Source: Oscillospiraceae bacterium
GTDB taxonomy: Bacteria; Bacillota; Clostridia; Clostridiales; Clostridiaceae
Assembly: GCA_009785875.1 (NCBI GenBank)
Contig: WQUF01000119.1
Coordinates: forward strand, 1-6,701
DNA: 6,701 nucleotides
Direction of reading: 5' to 3'
This document shows, one piece after another, positions 1 to 5,400 of this stretch; the first letter of the stretch is position 1; every line of letters starts with the position of its first letter. Below the pieces are notes generated by a model. The model had not been told where the DNA came from and ran no database searches. It worked only from the letters and a program-made list of their open reading frames with translations. The position numbers were made by a program, and so were the translations under genes.

Positions 1-88
1 CGGTGGCTCTTATTCCAGTGAAATATTAAAAGTATATATTTTTCCAGAATTAGAGATCAAGATTACTGATTTATTTGATTTTAAATAA
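1..88 (+). CDS. C-terminal end of a probable Uma2-family endonuclease (partial)
   Basis: The frame starting at base 2 is open for 28 codons and ends in TAA at 86-88; the gene begins outside the window. The tail contains ILKVYIFPELEIKITDLF. It resembles the C-terminus of Uma2 (DUF820) proteins, which end in a pattern like 'S-x-I-F-P-x-L-x-I-x-L-x-x-I-F'. Uma2 proteins are predicted PD-(D/E)xK-fold nucleases of unknown role, common as multiple paralogues in Firmicutes and cyanobacteria. The catalytic residues lie upstream and cannot be checked. The family call rests on a short motif only. No clear intrinsic terminator separates this end from the tetR promoter about 15 bases downstream. Confidence 0.5.
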   Translation, partial: GGSYSSEILKVYIFPELEIKITDLFDFK

Positions 89-102
89 AAAACGAAAAAA
101 CC

Positions 103-131
103 TTGAACTTTCACCAAGTATATTATATAAT
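103..131 (+). promoter_or_regulatory. Sigma-A-type promoter of the tetR operon
   Basis: The -35 element TTGAAC is at 103-108 and a consensus -10 TATAAT is at 126-131, separated by 17 bases. Transcription would start near 138, just at or before the palindrome at 139-151. This is the best promoter in the window and probably serves all three genes to 1274. Confidence 0.75.
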
Positions 132-138
132 AAGTATA

Positions 139-151
139 TACTCAGTGAGTA
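139..151. promoter_or_regulatory. Palindromic operator, probable TetR autoregulation site
   Basis: TACTCAGTGAGTA is a perfect inverted repeat (six-base arms around a central G). It begins 7 bases after the -10 box and touches the ribosome binding site AGGTGAT (151-157) of the TetR gene. TetR-family dimers bind short palindromes of this kind near their own promoter. Its position would block transcription initiation or early elongation. That the adjacent TetR protein binds here is inferred from location. Confidence 0.6.
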
Positions 152-166
152 GGTGATCATTTAATT

Positions 167-748
167 ATGCAAACAAAACGACAGGATCAAAAAATACAAA
201 CACGGAAGAAAATTCTCGATACGACATTTTATTTATACTCTACTAGAGGATTCTCAACACCTACAAATATTATCGCAAAAGAAGCGAGATTATCCCACGG
301 AGCGATTTTCGTCCATTTTTCTACACGAGATGAATTGCAGCTTTGTGTCTTGGAGCAGTTCGCAAAAGAAGTTGGAAATAAATTGCACGATCTTTCAAAA
401 ATCGCTGGAAGCATTTCAGAATTACTTTATGCTCATATCAATATACTAGAAGAATATGAATCCTTTTATAAAAATCTTATTTCAGAGATTAAAACTTTAC
501 CAGAAGAATCTAGGACAATACTCTTAGCATTACAATCTGAAACATCTTTGCATTTTGGTACAGTGATCGAGTGGGAAAAACAGCATGGAAAAATTAAAGA
601 TATTCCCCTGCATATGCTTCTTAATACTTGGCTTGGACTCTTACATTATTATCTGCAAAATAGTGAATTATTTACGCCTAAAGGTTCGGTTTTGAAACAA
701 AGAAAAGATGAATTAGTGGATACTTTTGTATCACTTATCTCAAAATAA
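167..748 (+). CDS. TetR/AcrR-family transcriptional repressor
   Basis: This is a 193-residue protein, a normal length for a TetR-family regulator. Residues about 11-57 form the N-terminal DNA-binding domain: a first helix TRKKILDTTFYLYSTRGF, then TPTNIIAKEARLSHGAIFVHF, with the recognition helix at about 42-51 and the usual 'F-x-x-(R/K)-x-E-L' follow-on (FSTRDEL). The rest is the variable all-helical ligand and dimer domain, so the effector cannot be predicted. The start at 167 is supported by AGGTGAT nine bases upstream, and the promoter and palindrome at 103-151 suggest autorepression. The stop codon overlaps the ribosome binding site of the zinc-ribbon-like gene, which implies one transcript with the next two genes. 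The family call is secure; the target genes beyond its own operon are unknown. Confidence 0.93.
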   Translation: MQTKRQDQKIQTRKKILDTTFYLYSTRGFSTPTNIIAKEARLSHGAIFVHFSTRDELQLCVLEQFAKEVGNKLHDLSKIAGSISELLYAHINILEEYESFYKNLISEIKTLPEESRTILLALQSETSLHFGTVIEWEKQHGKIKDIPLHMLLNTWLGLLHYYLQNSELFTPKGSVLKQRKDELVDTFVSLISK

Positions 749-753
749 GGAGG
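747..753 (+). promoter_or_regulatory. Strong ribosome binding site overlapping the tetR stop
   Basis: AAGGAGG lies 7 bases before the ATG at 761 and includes the last two bases of the TetR TAA stop (746-748). This suggests translational coupling and fixes the start of the next gene. Confidence 0.7.
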
Positions 754-760
754 AAAATTT

Positions 761-1015
761 ATGACACAAAAAAATTATATTGCTTGTGGTATGCCGATGA
801 AGGACATCGATGATTTTGCCATGGGCGATATTACAAAAGATTACTGCGTTTATTGCGCTCGCCCTGATGGTTCAATGCAGTCTTTTGAGGAAAAACGTGA
901 TAGCTTAGCAGAGTTTATAGTAAAAACTCAAGGATTAGATAAAGATGTTGCATTTAAGACTTCTGAAAACATGATGAAGAAGCTTCCAGCATGGGCTGAA
1001 TTTTTTGTGAGGTGA
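761..1015 (+). CDS. Small zinc-ribbon-like protein
   Basis: This 84-residue soluble protein resembles the 'putative zinc ribbon' family, whose N-terminus normally reads C-x-x-C-G-M-P. Here the N-terminus is NYIACGMPM. Only the second cysteine of that knuckle (C9) is present, and Y6 occupies the first position. The second knuckle is intact as C29-V-Y-C32, followed by the characteristic ARPDGSMQSFEE. The remainder (about 45-84) is predicted helical and ends in LPAWAEFF. Three cysteines instead of four means either weakened zinc binding or another ligand. It lies second in the operon, between the TetR gene and the TfoX_C-like gene, with only four bases to the latter. The function of the family is not established. 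It could be a cofactor or partner of the TfoX_C protein, but that is inference from adjacency. Confidence 0.75.
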   Translation: MTQKNYIACGMPMKDIDDFAMGDITKDYCVYCARPDGSMQSFEEKRDSLAEFIVKTQGLDKDVAFKTSENMMKKLPAWAEFFVR

Positions 1016-1016
1016 T
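1009..1016 (+). promoter_or_regulatory. Ribosome binding site embedded in the upstream stop codon
   Basis: GAGGTGAT contains the TGA stop (1013-1015) of the zinc-ribbon-like gene and precedes the ATG at 1020 by three bases. The close coupling supports co-translation of the two small genes. Confidence 0.6.
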
Positions 1017-1019
1017 TTT

Positions 1020-1274
1020 ATGAAATCACTTTCTGATATGCCAAATGTGGGGAAAGTTTTAGAAAGCAATTTAATTCAGATCGGAGTTGAAACACCTGAA
1101 GAGCTTTCTAGAATGGGTGCTGAAGAAGCTTTTATAAGAATTCGAGCACAGGTTGACTCTGGTGCGTGCCTCCACATGCTCTATGGTATACAAGGTGCAA
1201 TCGATGGTATACCAGATAAATTTTTACCAGACGATAAAAAAGAAAAACTTAGGAAATTCTATAAAACACTTTAG
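1020..1274 (+). CDS. TfoX C-terminal-domain protein (stand-alone)
   Basis: This 84-residue protein corresponds to the C-terminal domain of TfoX (competence regulator family) without the N-terminal domain. It starts with SLSDMPNVGKVLESNLIQIG, matching the family pattern 'L-x-x-L-P-N-(I/V)-G-x-x-x-(E)-x-x-L'. This continues as VETPEELSRMGAEEAF and a 'C-L-H-M-L-Y-(x)-I-Q-G-A-I-D-G' segment where the family has 'LyaLeGAieG'. The fold is helix-hairpin-helix-like. In gamma-proteobacteria full TfoX (Sxy) co-activates CRP-dependent competence genes. Stand-alone C-terminal domains are common in Firmicutes and their job is not known, so no competence role is claimed. It is the last gene of the TetR-controlled operon. 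Confidence 0.85.
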   Translation: MKSLSDMPNVGKVLESNLIQIGVETPEELSRMGAEEAFIRIRAQVDSGACLHMLYGIQGAIDGIPDKFLPDDKKEKLRKFYKTL

Positions 1275-1308
1275 TATAATAAGTTTAAGACAATAAATAC
1301 ATAAAATA

Positions 1309-1322
1309 GTAAAATATTTTAC
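1309..1322. promoter_or_regulatory. Perfect 14-bp AT palindrome, possible operator
   Basis: GTAAAATATTTTAC is a perfect self-complementary 14-mer between the TfoX_C-like gene and the GDSL lipoprotein gene. It overlaps a candidate -35 (TTTACA, 1318-1323), which suits an operator. It could equally be a very weak AT-only terminator, since no uridine tract follows. Confidence 0.3.
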
Positions 1323-1348
1323 AAAATCCTTAATATAGTGTATACAAT
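1318..1348 (+). promoter_or_regulatory. Candidate promoter of the GDSL lipoprotein gene
   Basis: TTTACA (1318-1323) is followed after 17 bases by TATACA (1341-1346), or after 19 bases by TACAAT (1343-1348). The match is moderate. A promoter is expected somewhere here because the gap to the previous gene is more than 120 bases. Confidence 0.35.
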
Positions 1349-1408
1349 ATATGTAAGATTATATTTGCTGAAAAAGTTAAGACTTAGCATTTACGAAAGA
1401 GGATGTTG

Positions 1409-2236
1409 ATGAATATGAAACTGAAGAAAAATATCATGATGATTATTGCTGTTCTATGTTGTTTTTCCTGTATAGCTTGCGCAAAAGATGGCAATACTGC
1501 TTCCACTGAAAATATTAAACCACCTACCCAAAATTCTTCAAAATCAAAAGTGCAAATTACGGATACCACTTCGCTTACTTCTGAAAAAAAAATTGTAGAA
1601 TCTGCATCACCTGTTTCACCAGAGTATTTTGATGATGTGGTATTTGTTGGGGATTCTATATCTGAAGGACTTCGAAAATATGTAGCTTATGAAAAAGAAA
1701 CCTCAGGCATTGATTATTTTGGAAACGCAAAGTATCTTACCGCTGTAAACTTCGGTATATATAATGCACTTATTGGAAATAGCCTGCCTGTTTATAAGGG
1801 TCAAAAAAAACCCATTGAAGACAACATAGCTCAAATGGATGTGAAAAAAGTTTATATTCTGCTTGGTATGAATGATCTATACATTGATACAGATACATTT
1901 ATTAAAAATTATCAAGAGCTCATTAATCGAATTCTCGCTAAAAAGCCAGGTTTAGATATTATTATACAATCAATTACTCCAATAACACGCTTAGAAGAAT
2001 CAAAAACATTAAATGGAGAACCATCATGTTTAAATAGAGCTAACGTTGGTGCTGCGAATAAAGCTCTTAAAAAAATGGCAGAAGAAAATAATTATTACTT
2101 TTTAAATGTAAGGTCAGTATTGACAGATGCTGAAGGATATTTACCTAATAACTATTCTGTTGATGGAACATGCCATATGGTTCCAAAAGCTTTCGATATT
2201 TGGATCCATTATTTACAAACTCATACTTTAGAATAA
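1409..2236 (+). CDS. SGNH/GDSL-family hydrolase, predicted lipoprotein
   Basis: This is a predicted secreted esterase or acyl-hydrolase of the SGNH fold. An ATG exists at 1403, but it abuts the ribosome binding site AGAGG (1398-1402). The ATG at 1409, six bases downstream, is the better start and gives 275 residues. From that start: a Lys-rich hydrophobic signal peptide ends at C-I-A-C with Cys24 as the likely lipidated residue (the -3 Cys is atypical). A Ser/Thr/Lys-rich linker runs to about residue 65. SGNH block I is VFVGDSISEG with nucleophile Ser83, block III is LLGMNDLY (Gly153, Asn155), and block V is D252-G-T-C-H256. All catalytic blocks are present, so it should be active. The substrate is unknown; O-acetyl groups on cell-wall polymers or exopolysaccharide are plausible. 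A second lipoprotein gene follows 79 bases after the stop, suggesting a shared role at the cell surface. Confidence 0.88.
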   Translation: MNMKLKKNIMMIIAVLCCFSCIACAKDGNTASTENIKPPTQNSSKSKVQITDTTSLTSEKKIVESASPVSPEYFDDVVFVGDSISEGLRKYVAYEKETSGIDYFGNAKYLTAVNFGIYNALIGNSLPVYKGQKKPIEDNIAQMDVKKVYILLGMNDLYIDTDTFIKNYQELINRILAKKPGLDIIIQSITPITRLEESKTLNGEPSCLNRANVGAANKALKKMAEENNYYFLNVRSVLTDAEGYLPNNYSVDGTCHMVPKAFDIWIHYLQTHTLE

Positions 2237-2315
2237 TATACGATCCTTATATTTTTGAAAGGTATAAATACGTAACTTTAAGTATAATCATTAAATTTCG
2301 GAAGTGAATTATAGT

Positions 2316-3542
2316 ATGTCAAATTACATTAGAAAAATAAAAATAGCAATAATGGTGCTCATCATTGCTGTTATAACTTCTTCATGCAACTCGTCTCAAA
2401 GTATATTACCTACTGCAAGCACAGCAAGCACTTTTTCTACATATAGCGGAAAAAGCACTGAATATACTGACAATACCACAACAAATTATTATCCACCAGA
2501 TAAAAAAACAGATACAAAGAACTCTAACACGATCTCTGTGAGTTATTATCCACCAGTTTATAGTAATTTAGATTTTATTTCTAAAGATATTGGCTATTTC
2601 TGCATAGGAAAGAATTTGCTTAAAAGCATAGATGGAGGTAAATCATGGGAGAAGGTCAGTTCTGGAAAGCAACTACAGTTATTTTTTATAACTGATAAAA
2701 TTGGATATGCTTTAGAAGTATTTGCTGATCAAACATACCCTTTGGTTAACTCTTATAATTCTACTTTAGTTACAACAAACGATGGCGGAGTTAATTGGAA
2801 TCTTGTGAAGTTTTTCAGTGACAAATTAGTTTTTGATTTTTTTGCAATTGACCAAAGCATATTTTTTGTAGCAACTGGGATCTATGGTAGCGTGCATATA
2901 TATAAAACAGAAGATAGTGGCAAGAGTTATTCTGAAATAAATGTTCCTGAACGTTTTGGACCAAGTGGAAATGCTCTGGATAAAAATGAGATGAGCTTTG
3001 TTTCAGATACGGAAGGATATATTATCGGTTATGCAAACGTAGGTGCAGGCTCACAGCTTAAAGTTATGTATCATACAATAGATGGAGGAAAAAACTGGGA
3101 GATACAATCACAAACGGATCATTGGGGTGGAATTGAAAACGAAAAAGCCATTGGAAATCTTCCTATAGGTGGATATGCTTATGGAATAAAGTTTTTCGAA
3201 AACGGCACAGGATATTTAAATCTTGCAAGAGGTGGGATATTTAAAACAAACGATAGTGGCGTAACATTCAATGCACAAGCATTTGATGGCGTTTATACTA
3301 ATCCATTGCCATGTTTTATCAATGAACAAGAAGCCTATGTCATACGTGGGGATTTTTATCAGGAATTCAATCAGACACAAGAATCATTCAAAAGCAACAT
3401 TTATGTTTATTATTCATCCGATGGAGCAAAAACATGGCAAACAATTTCTTGGTTAGATGATATAATGCACTCTGCAAAAATTCCGTGGATAGAAAGTATC
3501 AGTGATGGTACAAACACTACATACAAAAGTATAATAAAGTAA
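2316..3542 (+). CDS. Predicted lipoprotein with BNR/YCF48-like beta-propeller repeats
   Basis: This is a surface-anchored beta-propeller. A GTG at 2304 extends the frame, but it lies inside the ribosome binding site GGAAGTGA (2300-2307). The ATG at 2316, eight bases further on, is preferred and gives 408 residues. A signal peptide (RKIKIAIMVLIIAVITSSC) leads to a lipobox-like T-S-S-C with Cys24. A Ser/Thr-rich linker follows to about residue 80, with YYPP occurring twice in it. Six 'S/T-x-D-x-G-x-x-W/Y/F' Asp-box motifs then appear: SIDGGKSW (about 104), TNDGGVNW (154), TEDSGKSY (198), TIDGGKNW (254), TNDSGVTF (311) and SSDGAKTW (367). These occur in sialidases and in the photosystem II assembly factor YCF48. 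No sialidase Arg triad or FRIP motif was recognised, so a structural or binding role is more likely than glycosidase activity. The ligand is unknown. Confidence 0.8.
   Translation: MSNYIRKIKIAIMVLIIAVITSSCNSSQSILPTASTASTFSTYSGKSTEYTDNTTTNYYPPDKKTDTKNSNTISVSYYPPVYSNLDFISKDIGYFCIGKNLLKSIDGGKSWEKVSSGKQLQLFFITDKIGYALEVFADQTYPLVNSYNSTLVTTNDGGVNWNLVKFFSDKLVFDFFAIDQSIFFVATGIYGSVHIYKTEDSGKSYSEINVPERFGPSGNALDKNEMSFVSDTEGYIIGYANVGAGSQLKVMYHTIDGGKNWEIQSQTDHWGGIENEKAIGNLPIGGYAYGIKFFENGTGYLNLARGGIFKTNDSGVTFNAQAFDGVYTNPLPCFINEQEAYVIRGDFYQEFNQTQESFKSNIYVYYSSDGAKTWQTISWLDDIMHSAKIPWIESISDGTNTTYKSIIK
2486..2556 (+). repeat. In-frame 14-bp direct repeat in the linker of the propeller lipoprotein
   Basis: TTATTATCCACCAG occurs at 2486-2499 and again at 2543-2556, 57 bases (19 codons) apart and in the same frame. 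Each copy encodes a YYPP motif. This looks like a partial internal duplication of the low-complexity linker just before the propeller domain. Confidence 0.6.
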
Positions 3543-3554
3543 ATATATTCAAAT

Positions 3555-3781
3555 ATGTTTATGAAGGCTGTTCTTCGTACTCGCGAATTACCATTTATTG
3601 TAACAGACATTGACAAGCATGAACAGACATTGACAAGCATGAACAGACAAGAGCAGCTATTCTAACGAGAGGAAAGGAAGCCCTTAAAGAAGCTCAAGCT
3701 CAAGCTATCATTAATGGTACAAGTAGCATGACTTTAGACGAGATTAACGATGAAATAACTGCATGCAGAAAAGAGAAGTGA
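3555..3781 (+). pseudogene. Broken RelB/DinJ-like antitoxin (N-terminus missing, frameshifted by a 20-bp duplication)
   Basis: Reading from 3555 gives MFMKAVLRTRELPFIVTDID and more, but the frame ends at TAA 3663-3665. If one of the two 20-bp tandem copies (3602-3621 and 3622-3641) is ignored, the frame continues without a stop to TGA 3779-3781. That gives 68 codons ending in a tail with AIINGTSSMTLDEINDEI. The 'F-x-K-A-V-L-R-x-x-x-(I/L)-P-F' segment and the 'NGTS-x-MTLDEIN-x-EI' tail resemble the second half of RelB/DinJ-family type II antitoxins. The usual first half (ribbon-helix-helix strand and first helix) is absent. The frame upstream runs only four codons back to the stop of the propeller gene, and no ribosome binding site is visible. 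It is therefore probably non-functional twice over. The coding reconstruction is seen directly; the family name is from recalled patterns. Confidence 0.6.
3602..3649 (+). repeat. 20-bp tandem repeat, 2.4 copies, causing a frameshift
   Basis: AACAGACATTGACAAGCATG is present at 3602-3621, exactly repeated at 3622-3641, and followed by a partial copy to 3649. Because 20 is not a multiple of three, the extra copy shifts the antitoxin-like frame. Removing one copy restores it. This is a classic replication-slippage duplication. Confidence 0.9.
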
Positions 3782-3789
3782 ACATTATA

Positions 3790-3819
3790 ATGCGTAAAAT
3801 CGTTATGGATACAAATTAA
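3790..3819 (+). pseudogene. Nine-codon stub resembling the start of a PIN-domain toxin
   Basis: An ATG at 3790 encodes MRKIVMDTN and then TAA (3817-3819). PIN-domain ribonuclease toxins begin with a beta-strand followed by the first catalytic Asp in 'V-(x)-D-T-N', typically 'M-(R/K)-x-(I/V)-V-x-D-T-N'. The stub sits eight bases after the antitoxin-like stop, exactly where a toxin start is expected. A GAAGTGA ribosome-binding-like sequence (3775-3781) precedes it. The remaining acidic residues and the rest of the domain are gone, so it would have no activity. The match is short and could be chance; position strengthens it. Confidence 0.4.
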
Positions 3820-3860
3820 CTGAAGTTGAAAGCTAATTATCAAAGTATAGCGTATAAATT

Positions 3861-3953
3861 TAGGTGTGTTTCAAAACCGAATAATTTTATGGTGTCTCGG
3901 TGTCACCGTGACAACTATTCTTCATAATTTTAACTATTTTTGAAACACACCTA
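3861..3953. mobile_element. MITE-like 93-bp element with 16-bp perfect terminal inverted repeats
   Basis: TAGGTGTGTTTCAAAA (3861-3876) is mirrored exactly by TTTTGAAACACACCTA (3938-3953). The outermost bases are TA on both sides, so the element may be 89 bp (3863-3951) with a duplicated TA target, as in IS630/Tc1-mariner-type insertions. A second hairpin lies close to its centre: GTC-T-CGGTG-T-CACCG-T-GAC at 3894-3912. There is no coding capacity. As RNA it would fold into one long imperfect stem and could also act as a transcription barrier between the toxin-antitoxin debris and the ParB-like gene. The inverted repeat is seen directly; mobility is inferred, and no transposase or second copy is in the window. 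Confidence 0.6.
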
Positions 3954-3991
3954 TATTATAATATGCAGCACAAAAAAAGTAGTTCTCTTTT

Positions 3992-4021
3992 TTGAAGTAA
4001 AACATATAATAGTTATATAAT
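3992..4021 (+). promoter_or_regulatory. Probable promoter of the ParB-like gene
   Basis: TTGAAG (3992-3997) and TATAAT (4016-4021) are 18 bases apart. Transcription would start near 4028, leaving a very short leader before the ribosome binding site GAGGT (4031-4035) and the ATG at 4042. Other TATAAT boxes at 4005 and 3957 lack a well-placed -35. Confidence 0.5.
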
Positions 4022-4041
4022 AATATTTTTGAGGTAGTAAC

Positions 4042-5373
4042 ATGAGGGAAATGTTCTACGATGACAATGGCGAATTAATTAGTGCCGAGTACAATCTTTG
4101 GGATTTCAGTGAAGAGACCCAGGAACGCATCAAAAAAGCTATTAGAGAGACCGGTTTTGATAAGATTATCGATATGGATAAAGCTTTTATTCCTAGGGAA
4201 GATGAGGATTCTTATGAAGATAATGAGGACGATGAAGATATTGAAGACGATGATGACGAAGGTATCGATTTAGGAAAGATGTTTGAGAAAAATACAAAAG
4301 AAGCTCCTAAAGCAATTGAAGCTTCTAAGCCTAATAAAACCGCAGATATCAATGATTTAACCCTTGATAGCAAAGTTAAATACGGCGATAAAGTAGAACG
4401 CATCCATATATCAAAATTAGTCGATCTTGATAAATCTATTAACTTCTTCCCTTTGCCTGATAATGAAGAGTTTCTGGATTTGATGGAGAGTATCGCAACT
4501 TACAACATCCTGACACCTTTATTGGTCATTAAGAACGGAGAAGCTGATCAATACACCGTGGTAAGTGGAAGATCGAGGCTTGCTGCTTTAAATCAATTAT
4601 ATAATTCAACCTTAGACGAGCATTACCAGTATGCACCCTGTCTTATATTGAATTCTAGCACGAATTCAGACTTAATACAAGGAATAGTAATTGCTACAAA
4701 TTTAAATTATAAAAAGATACCTAAAGATGTTCAGATAAAATCCGTGCTGCTTTTAGATGAAATTTTATCTAAAAGCAAGACTCACAAAGCTGAAATGAAT
4801 ATAATAGACACAATAGCAGACAAAGCCGACATATCGAGGACGACAGCGAACACCATAAGAGGGTTTAAGAATCTATCGGATAAAGCTCTTGATTTGCTAT
4901 ACAAAGATCACTTAACCAGAGGATCAGCAAGAATTTTATCCATGATTAAGGATAAAAAAACTCAAGATTTGATAATAGAAAAGCTTGGGAACAAAATAAA
5001 CGACATCCCGAAACTAAAAGAGATGTTGAATCCTCCAGATAAAAAGGTATATGACAAAGATACAAAATCGATGGTAACTGATACATGGGAAAAGAAGATA
5101 GAGAGGACATTAGACAAGGCTCCAAGGACTACCACAATTACATTGCAAGTAGATTCAAAAGAAGTTGAAGGAATTTTAAAAGCTTTAATTCCATTGAGAG
5201 GGAAAGCAGTTACAAAATATCAGACTTTTAAAGAAGGGGAAATCAACAAATACTTCAGGGTGATTTTAAACGATAGCCACATGGAACAGTTTTTAAAGAA
5301 AGGATATGTCACTAAAGAAACTTTAGATTTAGTTAGAAGTGGGGACTATAAAGAAGTAATCAAACATGCTTAA
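4042..5373 (+). CDS. ParB/KorB-like partition-family DNA-binding protein (orphan)
   Basis: This 443-residue protein starts at an ATG six bases after GAGGT. Residues 1-50 are unrecognised, and 53-73 are almost entirely Asp/Glu. The ParB-type N-terminal domain runs from about 118 to 220: ERIHISKLVDLDKS, then 'L-M-E-S-I-A-T-Y-N-I-L-T-P-L-L-V-I' (148-163) and VVSGRSRLAAL (173-183), the equivalent of the GERRxRA CTP-binding box. A helix-turn-helix follows at about 252-275 (IIDTIADKADISRTTANTIRGF), then a KorB-like helical region with 'L-T-R-G-S-A-R-I-L' (291-299). The C-terminal 100 residues are unassigned. ParB proteins normally slide on DNA from parS and work with ParA. No ParA or canonical parS is in the window, so this may be an element-borne regulator or nucleoid-associated ParB. 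The family call is firm; a segregation role is not shown. Confidence 0.87.
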   Translation: MREMFYDDNGELISAEYNLWDFSEETQERIKKAIRETGFDKIIDMDKAFIPREDEDSYEDNEDDEDIEDDDDEGIDLGKMFEKNTKEAPKAIEASKPNKTADINDLTLDSKVKYGDKVERIHISKLVDLDKSINFFPLPDNEEFLDLMESIATYNILTPLLVIKNGEADQYTVVSGRSRLAALNQLYNSTLDEHYQYAPCLILNSSTNSDLIQGIVIATNLNYKKIPKDVQIKSVLLLDEILSKSKTHKAEMNIIDTIADKADISRTTANTIRGFKNLSDKALDLLYKDHLTRGSARILSMIKDKKTQDLIIEKLGNKINDIPKLKEMLNPPDKKVYDKDTKSMVTDTWEKKIERTLDKAPRTTTITLQVDSKEVEGILKALIPLRGKAVTKYQTFKEGEINKYFRVILNDSHMEQFLKKGYVTKETLDLVRSGDYKEVIKHA

Positions 5374-5400
5374 ATATTTTTAGTTTGTTTAAATATTTTT
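5370..5400. repeat. 12-bp AT direct repeat at the ParB-like gene end
   Basis: TTAAATATTTTT occurs at 5370-5381, across the stop codon, and at 5389-5400. Because AAATATTT is self-complementary, the two copies can also pair as an 8-bp AU stem with a short loop. It may be a weak 3' end; there are no GC pairs to make a convincing intrinsic terminator. Confidence 0.35.

Noticed and set aside
1403..1408. ATG at 1403 as start of the SGNH hydrolase
   Set aside because: It abuts the ribosome binding site AGAGG (1398-1402) with no spacing; ATG 1409 has the normal distance.
2304..2315. GTG at 2304 as start of the propeller lipoprotein
   Set aside because: The GTG is part of the Shine-Dalgarno-like GGAAGTGA; ATG 2316 is correctly spaced and begins a standard signal peptide.
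3540..3561. AU hairpin TAAATATAT/ATATGTTTA across the propeller stop codon as a terminator
   Set aside because: It has no G-C pairs and no T-run; it is too unstable to call.
3602..3649. CRISPR array
   Set aside because: The 20-bp units are directly adjacent with no spacers; this is a slippage duplication.
3798..3845. Alternative-frame peptide NRYGYKLTEVES after the toxin stub
   Set aside because: It looks protein-like but is bounded by stops within a few codons and could not be tied to any family.
3940..3962. Promoter formed by TTGAAA in the right terminal repeat and TATAAT outside it
   Set aside because: The spacing is only 11 bases, too short for a sigma-A promoter.
3973..3993. Terminator hairpin AAAAAAG...CTTTTTT upstream of the ParB-like gene
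   Set aside because: The stem is almost pure A-T with one G-C pair and overlaps the probable -35; it is better explained by homopolymer runs.
4212..4403. Minus-strand Ser-rich open frame inside the ParB-like gene
   Set aside because: It is the complement of the Asp/Glu codon run (GAT/GAA reads as serine-rich on the other strand), with no ribosome binding site.
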